Positions 1 to 5,215 of a stretch of 38,932 nucleotides of DNA are shown piece by piece. The notes under the pieces were generated by a model. That model saw only the letters and a list, made by a program, of their open reading frames with translations, was not told the DNA's origin and made no database searches. The DNA comes from a virus: the IMG/VR virus record IMGVR_UViG_3300024431_000015, positions 1 to 38,932 of that record; one strand, written 5' to 3'. The position numbers and the translations under genes were made by a program. Within the stretch, counting starts at the first letter, position 1; each line of letters starts with the position of its first letter.

Positions 1-206
1 GGCTGAACCGGTATCGACTGGTACGTGGAAGTGACTGGAGGCAGCCGAGTTGTCACAGACTCGTAAAACGGTGGCAAACTTTTAAACGGCGCCAACACGC
101 TCCGTCTTGCTGCCTGATACGTCAGGTAAGCCGGGCTAGATGATTAGCCTCTGAACAGAACATCAGGCTTGCACAGGCGAAAGCCCGTGCAACCCTTTCC
201 TTTTTT
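1..206 (+). ncRNA. ssrA: tmRNA (ssrA), coding piece of an apparently permuted two-piece tmRNA, left part cut by window edge
   Basis: The first bases (GGCTGAACCGGTATCGACTG) match the conserved tmRNA 5' end, an acceptor strand followed by the GGAUUCGAC-type D-loop block. Next comes a pseudoknot-1-like hairpin (46-50 pairs with 59-63, 8-base loop), then TTAAAC at 82-87, and a tag frame from GCC at 91 that reads ANTLRLAA and stops at TGA 115-117. The tag begins AN and ends LAA, as ssrA tags do. The stop sits inside a hairpin (113-117 with 122-126), as in helix 5 of known tmRNAs. A further hairpin is at 134-149. No T-arm or CCA end occurs before the next gene, so the 3' tRNA-like half must lie left of base 1 (circular permutation, as in alphaproteobacteria) or be missing. 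Role of the family: rescue of stalled ribosomes and tagging for proteolysis. tmRNA identity is well supported; the two-piece form is inferred. Confidence 0.82.
166..206 (+). terminator. Intrinsic terminator-like hairpin at end of tmRNA
   Basis: TTGCAC (169-174) pairs with GTGCAA (187-192). Inside is a GGC/GCC step closed by a GAAA tetraloop at 179-182, with one A-C mismatch. The stem is followed by a pyrimidine-rich stretch ending in six T (201-206). This is the form of a rho-independent terminator, though the T-run starts a few bases after the stem, so it may leak. It could also be a 3' processing hairpin of the tmRNA. Confidence 0.6.
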
Positions 207-216
207 GGAGTTTGTT

Positions 217-1275
217 ATGCGAATCGAGCAAGATTTGAAACTTGATTTCAGCGATGTCCTCATCCGACCGAAGCGAACCACGCTTACGAGTCGAAGTCAG
301 GTCGAGCTTACCCGAACATTCAAGATGCGTCACTCGGACAATACATGGTCTTGTGTGCCTATCGTTGCAGCAAACATGGATGGTGTTGGTACGTTTCGCA
401 TGGCGACTGAGCTAGCCAAGTTCGATATGCCTACGGCACTACACAAACACCACACCGTCGAGGAACTGGCAGACATTTTTGTTCCCGATGGCGAAGCGGA
501 TTATGCTTGCTGGGCCCATATGTTCTATACGGTTGGTGTGAAGGATGCCGATTATGAAAAGCTAAAAGAAGTCACTAGCATGGTGCGAATGATTCTACCT
601 GGACCTCCACACATTGAATACTTCCCCCATCTACTTTGCATCGACGTTGCAAACGGCTACATGGAAAAGCTGGTTGAACGAGTCAAATTTTACCGCACAC
701 TCTATTCAAAATCAATCATCGTTGCAGGTAACGTAGTCACAGCCGAGATGACCGAAGCATTGATCTTCGCTGGTGCTGACATCGTGAAGGTCGGCATCGG
801 TTCTGGTTCTGCCTGCACGACTCGCAGCAAAACGGGTGTGGGTTATCCACAACTTTCCGCAATCATCGAGTGTGCAGATGCCGCTCATGGTATGGGTGGC
901 CTCGTCATGTCGGACGGTGGGTGCAAAGAAGTGGGAGACATTGCCAAAGCGTTCGGTGCTGGTGCTGACTTAGTGATGCTCGGTGGTATGCTTGCAGGTC
1001 ACGACGAAGGTGACGCCACGAAAACAATCAACGGCAGACAATTCTACGGTATGAGTTCCGAAAAAGCACAAGACAAGCACAACGGCGGGGTTGCAACTTA
1101 TCGTGCTGCCGAAGGCAAGACAATTGAAGTCCCTGATCGAGGACCGGTCAAGGATACGTTACAAGAAATTTTGGGTGGCTTGCGTTCGTGTTGCACTTAC
1201 GTTGGTGCTAAATACTTGAAGCAGCTACCCAAATGTACTACGTTCGTGCGGGTTTGCCGCCAGAAGGATGATTGA
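217..1275 (+). CDS. guaC: GMP reductase
   Basis: This 352-residue protein belongs to the IMP dehydrogenase/GMP reductase TIM-barrel family. GMP reductase converts GMP to IMP and ammonia using NADPH, so it feeds guanine nucleotides back into the purine pool in the cytoplasm. Visible motifs are [11 protein letters not shown] at residues 10-20, the phosphate-binding and active-site loop [11 protein letters not shown] (residues 193-203) with the presumed catalytic Cys200, then [10 protein letters not shown], which is typical of GuaC rather than IMP dehydrogenase. MSDGG and the FYGMSS segment follow. No CBS insertion is present and the length is close to E. coli GuaC (347). The start chosen is the ATG at 217, which follows GGAG at 207-210; an upstream in-frame ATG at 169 lies inside the terminator stem and lacks a ribosome site. 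It is the first gene after the tmRNA and overlaps the next gene by one base. Confidence 0.93.
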   Translation: MRIEQDLKLDFSDVLIRPKRTTLTSRSQVELTRTFKMRHSDNTWSCVPIVAANMDGVGTFRMATELAKFDMPTALHKHHTVEELADIFVPDGEADYACWAHMFYTVGVKDADYEKLKEVTSMVRMILPGPPHIEYFPHLLCIDVANGYMEKLVERVKFYRTLYSKSIIVAGNVVTAEMTEALIFAGADIVKVGIGSGSACTTRSKTGVGYPQLSAIIECADAAHGMGGLVMSDGGCKEVGDIAKAFGAGADLVMLGGMLAGHDEGDATKTINGRQFYGMSSEKAQDKHNGGVATYRAAEGKTIEVPDRGPVKDTLQEILGGLRSCCTYVGAKYLKQLPKCTTFVRVCRQKDD

Positions 1276-1535
1276 TGTTTAGAAATTTAGTAAATAAAGT
1301 TAGACGTTTGTTTGATACTGAAACTGGTGATGTATTTGCCGTCGAGAACAAAGGCCGCCATCGTGCAGCTAATCCCTATTACTTCGCTATGCGAGGCCGT
1401 CACGAAGGGAATTCACGCAATACAACCTGTTATCTGTTTACGGATAATGAGTTGCGTACTGCGAGTAGGCGTGCTTTGAAAAATCCTGAGGACGTACCTT
1501 GGTGTAATCCTCTTAGTTGCGAGTGCAAGGTGTAA
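1275..1535 (+). CDS. Small basic protein of unknown function
   Basis: This is an 86-residue protein rich in Arg, Lys and Asn, with a basic N-terminus (FRNLVNKVRRLFDTETGDVF) and three cysteines near the C-terminus (CNPLSCEC). I do not recognise a family. The start is the ATG at 1275, which overlaps the guaC stop (TGATG), so translation is probably coupled. In T4 the gene just before 33 is dsbA, a small DNA-binding protein of similar size; the position and basic character fit, but I see no sequence evidence for that identity. The Cys cluster at the end could bind a metal, which is speculation. Confidence 0.7.
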   Translation: MFRNLVNKVRRLFDTETGDVFAVENKGRHRAANPYYFAMRGRHEGNSRNTTCYLFTDNELRTASRRALKNPEDVPWCNPLSCECKV

Positions 1536-1783
1536 TGGATAAGGGCATGCTATCCATCGCGTTCTTAGCGAACACTAATGGCCCTTGCTTCTGTAAAGAA
1601 GTGGAGTCGATGGTGCAAGATCGTGAGATGGGCTACATGGATGCTGTTCTAGAGTTGTGTGAGAAACATAATCTCGAACCCGCTTCGGCCGCTAAGCTAT
1701 TGTCGAAGCCAATCATTGAGAAGATTCAAGTTGAAGGCCAGCAGATTCATCTTCTGCCACGATCAGGTGCTTTGCCCATCTGA
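1535..1783 (+). CDS. gp33: gp33-like late-transcription co-activator
   Basis: This 82-residue protein has a central acidic and helical segment (YMDAVLELCEKHNLEPASAA) followed by a segment with KLLSKPIIEKI and a C-terminal HLLPRSGALPI. This pattern matches, from memory, the short late-transcription co-activators of T4-like phages, which bridge the sliding clamp and the late sigma factor gp55 on host RNA polymerase. Gene context is strong support: in T4 genes 33 and 59 are adjacent and precede 32, and here this gene lies directly before gp59. The ATG at 1535 overlaps the previous stop (TAATG) with AAGG just upstream; an alternative TTG at 1517 would add six residues and is less likely. The N-terminal CFC pair is unusual and unexplained. 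Confidence 0.75.
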   Translation: MDKGMLSIAFLANTNGPCFCKEVESMVQDREMGYMDAVLELCEKHNLEPASAAKLLSKPIIEKIQVEGQQIHLLPRSGALPI

Positions 1784-1791
1784 GGATTATT

Positions 1792-2436
1792 ATGAAGCTG
1801 ACGGGATATGACGTATACAGATTGTACGTCGCCCTGAAAACGCACTTCCATTCTGAGACTTATGATTTCTTTAAGAATGAAGGTCGCATTCGGGCCAAAC
1901 GATCAAGCTATGGTAAACGACGAGATCGCTACTTCTTTGAGAGGTTAGCGAAGCGTTTTAGTGGGCGTGACTCGTTTGAGTTGATGGACTACTTTGTGGC
2001 AAATTTGGCTACGAACGCGAACTTGTGGGTGGGTGATATGCTCACCGAGAGTTCCGAACAAAACTATATGGATTGGTGCAGACGTATCCAAAGTTTGGAC
2101 TACACGTTCGAATGCGACTGTGAAATCCTATTGAACGAGATCGAGAAAGAGGGTATATCTTTCAACGACTTGTTCGAAACTGAGAGTCAGAAACATCCGT
2201 TGCTGTTGCGTATAGTAATGCGTAACCAAATCGGTGTCGAGTCGTTTATCATTCTGGAAAACATGCTGCATTTCTTCAAGCGTTGGAATAAAGAGATGCC
2301 TGATGATTATGTTTGGGAAGAGTTTCACCGCAGGTGTCAGAAGTACAAGCCATTCTTGCCCGATATAGACGCGAACAAACACAAACATAGCTTAGCGATG
2401 AAAAACAAATTACAGGAACATGGGCTATTGACATGA
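1792..2436 (+). CDS. gp59: gp59-like DNA helicase loader
   Basis: This 214-residue protein is similar over its length to T4 gp59 (217 residues), which loads the gp41 replicative helicase onto gp32-coated forked DNA and coordinates it with the polymerase. Recognisable landmarks are VYRLYVALKTHF near the N-terminus, KRRDRYFFERLAKRF, the LATNANLWVGD segment, and ESFIILENMLHFF in the C-terminal domain. The protein is rich in basic and aromatic residues, as expected for a fork-DNA binder. The start ATG follows GAGGA at 1782-1786. The last bases overlap the next gene (ATGA). Its partners by family knowledge are gp32, encoded downstream in this window, and gp41, which is not in the window. Confidence 0.87.
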   Translation: MKLTGYDVYRLYVALKTHFHSETYDFFKNEGRIRAKRSSYGKRRDRYFFERLAKRFSGRDSFELMDYFVANLATNANLWVGDMLTESSEQNYMDWCRRIQSLDYTFECDCEILLNEIEKEGISFNDLFETESQKHPLLLRIVMRNQIGVESFIILENMLHFFKRWNKEMPDDYVWEEFHRRCQKYKPFLPDIDANKHKHSLAMKNKLQEHGLLT

Positions 2437-2807
2437 GCGATAAGCTAGCCACATTCTTTATCGACATCGACGGGACTATCATCCGTTGGTCAGATGAAAA
2501 ACCAATTGAAAGCGCCGTCAAGACTATCAACGCATGGTATGATGCAGGTCATCGTATTGTAATAACGACGTATCGAGGTAATAGGATTTCGGGTGGTAGT
2601 CACAACGGCCGTTTCAGCGAAGGAAACACTATCAAGGAACTTGAGAGGATAGGACTCAAGTACCACGACATCTTGTTCGATTGCCCAAGTCCTCGAATCG
2701 TAATCAACGATGGTGGTGTCGGATCAATTGACCACCCTCAAGATGCTGAATGGGACTACAAGGTTCACCAGGGACCCCCGCCCGAAATTGTTGAAGAATC
2801 TACTTGA
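2433..2807 (+). CDS. HAD-superfamily phosphatase
   Basis: This 124-residue protein carries the HAD motif I (FFIDIDGTI, nucleophile Asp11 and general acid Asp13) at the N-terminus, a motif II-like VITTYRG segment about residues 43-49, and VINDGGVGSID near residues 90-100 as the probable acidic motif. The family hydrolyses phosphate esters or phosphoanhydrides through an aspartyl-phosphate. The small size leaves little room for a cap domain. The substrate cannot be told; a polynucleotide 3'-phosphatase, nucleotidase or sugar phosphatase are all possible. It overlaps gp59 by four bases and is the first of four genes that separate 59 from 32 relative to T4. Confidence 0.75.
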   Translation: MSDKLATFFIDIDGTIIRWSDEKPIESAVKTINAWYDAGHRIVITTYRGNRISGGSHNGRFSEGNTIKELERIGLKYHDILFDCPSPRIVINDGGVGSIDHPQDAEWDYKVHQGPPPEIVEEST

Positions 2808-2831
2808 CTTGACTCGAATCTGTTGTATACT
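2804..2831 (+). promoter_or_regulatory. Sigma70-like promoter before the exported-protein gene
   Basis: TTGACT at 2804-2809 and TATACT at 2826-2831 are separated by 16 bases. Both are close to the consensus -35 and -10 hexamers. The -35 box overlaps the end of the HAD gene, and the start codon of the next gene is 22 bases past the -10 box, with TAGGAG at 2838-2843. This suggests independent early transcription of the downstream genes by unmodified host RNA polymerase. Confidence 0.65.
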
Positions 2832-2852
2832 ATATGGTAGGAGCATTATACT

Positions 2853-3254
2853 ATGATTAAACTTATCAAGCGATATAAGCTGATGTTCGCGGGCGTGGCC
2901 TTTGTTCTTCTGGTAGTGATTGCCAGTGAGGTATTCGCAGCGCCACAACGCGCCTTTCGAACCCTAGACATGCCTGTTGCTCAGGTGATGTCGTACCAAG
3001 AGGGAGTCGGACTTCTCAATACTATGACCGGGGAGATTTTCGAGCTTCGTGGTGATCTGGATAACGCAAGTAGCCGACTGAGTTGGTTCCCTCGCGTTTC
3101 GGGACTCGCCGGAACTTCGGGTTTTCTCCAAGTACAGAGCCCGCAATTCAATCGGCCCGATGCCGTTTTTCTTGTTGACGCTGTGACAGGTGCTACATGG
3201 ATTCTGCGTGATCGCGGGAACCATAACGGTTCTTGGGAAGTTGTGAGTCGCTGA
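2853..3254 (+). CDS. Exported or membrane-anchored protein of unknown function
   Basis: This is a 133-residue protein. It begins with a basic stretch (KLIKRYK) and a hydrophobic core at about residues 11-25, then EVFA at 26-29 before APQ, which is a good signal-peptidase I site after Ala29. The mature part is about 104 residues with a beta-rich pattern and two similar segments, one around GVGLLNTMTGEIFEL and one around AVFLVDAVTGATWIL. That suggests a small duplicated beta-strand unit in which a short peptide ends in TG plus a hydrophobic-aromatic strand. The likely location is the periplasm or inner membrane. A role in superinfection exclusion or envelope modification is possible but unsupported. 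The start has a clear TAGGAG nine bases upstream and its own promoter. Confidence 0.72.
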   Translation: MIKLIKRYKLMFAGVAFVLLVVIASEVFAAPQRAFRTLDMPVAQVMSYQEGVGLLNTMTGEIFELRGDLDNASSRLSWFPRVSGLAGTSGFLQVQSPQFNRPDAVFLVDAVTGATWILRDRGNHNGSWEVVSR

Positions 3255-3256
3255 AC

Positions 3257-3748
3257 ATGGCAGGCAAAATGATTTATCTTGCTGGTCCTTTGTTCTCCGA
3301 GGCGGAACGACACTTCCTTGAATCGACCGCCGAGCGGCTAGCACACTGTTTAGAGATTGATGTTGTTGATGATATCTTCCTCCCCCATAGGGATGCCGGA
3401 GAATTAGGCGGCTCTCTGCTTGCGACAAGACCAGCAATCTTTCGGAGCGACATTGAAGCCATTGATGCTGCAACCGTTGTTGTTGCTTGGTTGGATGGTT
3501 CCGATGTGGACAGTGGAACGGCAACTGAGGTTGGTTACGCATATGCTAAAGGCATTCCAGTCGTGGGATTGGTGACTGACTTTCGCATCCCAAGCGAATT
3601 CTCATTGACCAGGAAACCCGATTGGAAAATCAACAACATGATTTGGGGAATGTGTGACTCTGGAAAGTCACTGTGCCTCACTCCCGATGATGCTGCCCGA
3701 ATGGTGCAGAAATTACTCATGAAAGCTGAAACAGAGGTAGGTAAATAA
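3257..3748 (+). CDS. Nucleoside 2-deoxyribosyltransferase-like protein
   Basis: The 163-residue protein starts with IYLAGPLFSEAE, the N-terminal strand and loop of the nucleoside 2-deoxyribosyltransferase family. It has a second conserved block VVAWLDGSDVDSGTATEVGYAYAKGIPVVGL, in which the Glu of TATEVG occupies the catalytic nucleophile position. Family members exchange bases between deoxynucleosides or hydrolyse N-glycosidic bonds of (modified) nucleotides, so a role in nucleotide salvage or in processing modified phage bases is plausible. The ATG at 3257 lies three bases after the previous stop; no strong ribosome site is visible, and an ATG four codons on (3269) is an alternative. It sits between the exported protein and a small unknown gene and may be co-transcribed from the promoter at 2804. 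Confidence 0.8.
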   Translation: MAGKMIYLAGPLFSEAERHFLESTAERLAHCLEIDVVDDIFLPHRDAGELGGSLLATRPAIFRSDIEAIDAATVVVAWLDGSDVDSGTATEVGYAYAKGIPVVGLVTDFRIPSEFSLTRKPDWKINNMIWGMCDSGKSLCLTPDDAARMVQKLLMKAETEVGK

Positions 3749-3749
3749 T

Positions 3750-4121
3750 ATGTTACAGACCGAACCCATAGCCCCACCGATTACCGAGGAGCTTCAAATG
3801 CTCGTCTCACGATTGGTGTGCTTGCGTGAAAACTTCAATTCTCTTGCCGATGACTTTGGGGTCCGGAGCGACAAGGCACCGATGCCTGACACTGAAGCTG
3901 GCCCGACTGAGAATGCTCCTGGTTTAGATGTACTCCGAACCGAGATCAGCCGAATCAATAATCAAATTTCTCTGATCGAGGAACTGCACGAACGTCTGTT
4001 TGCTGCTCGCGCCCAACTCTTTGGAGTTGGTGATGGTCGGTGGCAGTCAACAGACACTCCGATGCCCAACACCCCTGGCAATTATGCGGAAGTTCGTAAG
4101 GGCGATTTCAGAGCCCACTAA
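3750..4121 (+). CDS. Protein of unknown function, partly coiled-coil
   Basis: The 123-residue product is not recognised. The N-terminal third (EELQMLVSRLVCLRENFNSLADDF) and a middle segment (LDVLRTEISRINNQISLIEELHERLFAARAQLF) are heptad-like and probably helical, separated by a Pro/Glu-rich acidic linker. The C-terminus is short and polar. The start ATG at 3750 follows GAGGTAGG at 3734-3741 and the previous stop by one base. It is the last gene before gp32. A protein-protein adaptor role would fit the helices, but nothing shows a partner. Confidence 0.7.
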   Translation: MLQTEPIAPPITEELQMLVSRLVCLRENFNSLADDFGVRSDKAPMPDTEAGPTENAPGLDVLRTEISRINNQISLIEELHERLFAARAQLFGVGDGRWQSTDTPMPNTPGNYAEVRKGDFRAH

Positions 4122-4190
4122 AGCATAAATACAATTGCATATACCGTTATACTTGTTTACACTAACATACACTGAAATAGGAGATATAAT
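4122..4190 (+). promoter_or_regulatory. gp32 leader with late-promoter-like CATAAATA
   Basis: The 69-base gap before gp32 is AT-rich. CATAAATA at 4124-4131 matches seven of eight bases of the T4 late-promoter element TATAAATA. TATACT at 4148-4153 is a -10-like hexamer without a good -35 box. TAGGAG at 4178-4183 is the ribosome site. T4 gp32 controls its own translation through its leader RNA; no pseudoknot was demonstrated here. Confidence 0.5.
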
Positions 4191-5153
4191 ATGTCATTCA
4201 GTGATCTAAAGAAGCGTCAAGGACGCAAAAGCATCGAAGCACTAGCCACTGAGGCGGCGAAGATGAATAAGCCCGGAGGCTCGTTCGACGACGACCGTTT
4301 CTGGAGACCATCCCGCGACAAATCAGACAATGGCTTTGCGGTCATCAGGTTTCTTCCCGCAGTAGAAGGCGAAGATATTCCCTGGGTCCGTATCTTTTCA
4401 CATGGTTTCAAAGGACCGAAGGGTCAATGGTACATCGAGAATTGTCCCACTACTAATGCCGGCAAGTGTCCGGCTTGCGAACGCAATAGTGAGCTTTGGA
4501 ACAGTGGTATTGATGCCAATAAGGACATCGCTCGCAAGCGTAAGCGCCGACTCCAGTACATCTCAAACGTGTACATCGTCAGCGATCCGAAGAATCCTGA
4601 GAACGAAGGTAAGGTCTTCCTGTATAAGTACGGGACTAAGATTTTCACCAAGTTGATGGACGGTATGGATCCTGAATTCGAGGACGAGAAGGCTATCAAT
4701 CCCTTCTGCTTCTGGGAAGGTGCTGACTTCAAGATCAAGATTCGTAGAGTCAAGGGTTATGTCAACTATGACAAGTCTGAGTTTGCTGCACAGACTCAGT
4801 TCCTTGATGGTAACGATGAAGCTCTTGAAGCTCTGTACGCCGGGCAACACCCGCTGCAACCGTTCATCGCCGCCAGTGAATTCAAGGAGTATAAAGCTCT
4901 CCTCAGTCGTGTCGAATCGGTTCTTGAAAGAGGTGGCTCTCCAACACCATCGACGGCTGATGAAGTTGTAGGGGAAGAAGATGTTCAATCTTCGCCTCGA
5001 CTTGGCTCAAGTCCAAGTTCGAATCCCGTTACTAACGATGACGATGATTCTGATTCTGGTATGACTGAGGCTACGGTCACGGTCGGTACTGATGACGAGT
5101 CGGATGCGTCAAACGCTAAGAGCTACTTCGAGGGTCTTGCCGACGAAGAATAA
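4191..5153 (+). CDS. gp32: gp32-like single-stranded DNA-binding protein
   Basis: This 320-residue protein matches T4 gp32 (301 residues), which coats single-stranded DNA during replication, recombination and repair. The N-terminus is basic (KKRQGRKS), consistent with the cooperativity domain. The core shows FAVIRFLPA, then a zinc-binding set His71, Cys85, Cys93 and Cys96, close in spacing to T4 His64, Cys77, Cys87 and Cys90. NVYIVSDPKNPENEGKVFLY and the FWEGADFKIKI strand follow, as in the OB fold. The C-terminal about 70 residues are acidic and low in complexity, ending in FEGLADEE, which in T4 recruits gp59 and other replication proteins. gp59 is encoded upstream in the same direction. The gene ends at a bidirectional terminator. 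Confidence 0.95.
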   Translation: MSFSDLKKRQGRKSIEALATEAAKMNKPGGSFDDDRFWRPSRDKSDNGFAVIRFLPAVEGEDIPWVRIFSHGFKGPKGQWYIENCPTTNAGKCPACERNSELWNSGIDANKDIARKRKRRLQYISNVYIVSDPKNPENEGKVFLYKYGTKIFTKLMDGMDPEFEDEKAINPFCFWEGADFKIKIRRVKGYVNYDKSEFAAQTQFLDGNDEALEALYAGQHPLQPFIAASEFKEYKALLSRVESVLERGGSPTPSTADEVVGEEDVQSSPRLGSSPSSNPVTNDDDDSDSGMTEATVTVGTDDESDASNAKSYFEGLADEE

Positions 5154-5183
5154 TCCAAGCCCTTAGTTAGGACTGTTCTATCT

Positions 5184-5212
5184 AAAACGCCACTCAATTG
5201 AGTGGCGTTTTT
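5184..5212. terminator. Perfectly palindromic bidirectional terminator
   Basis: AAAACGCCACTC (5184-5195) and GAGTGGCGTTTT (5200-5211) are exact reverse complements around AATT, so the stem is GC-rich with A/T tails on both sides (five T rightward). It lies between the converging ends of gp32 (+) and the tape measure (-), so it can stop transcription from both directions. Confidence 0.9.
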
Positions 5213-5215
5213 CTT

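Noticed and set aside
74-84. GCA at 74 as resume codon (ANF then stop)
   Set aside because: It aligns with some known leaders (GT-GCA-AAC) but gives only three residues before TAA at 83-85 and leaves the LAA ending unexplained.
1-206. Reading the tmRNA as a normal one-piece gene
   Set aside because: No T-arm (GGTTCGAATCC-type) or CCA tail occurs between the tag stop at 117 and guaC at 217, and no partner for the 5' acceptor strand is present downstream.
169-216. Upstream ATG for guaC at 169
   Set aside because: It lies in the terminator stem and has no ribosome site; the ATG at 217 follows GGAG and matches the usual GuaC N-terminus.
2964-3542. 192-codon frame on the minus strand
   Set aside because: It overlaps the exported-protein and deoxyribosyltransferase genes and has a shadow-like composition rich in His, Arg and Ser.
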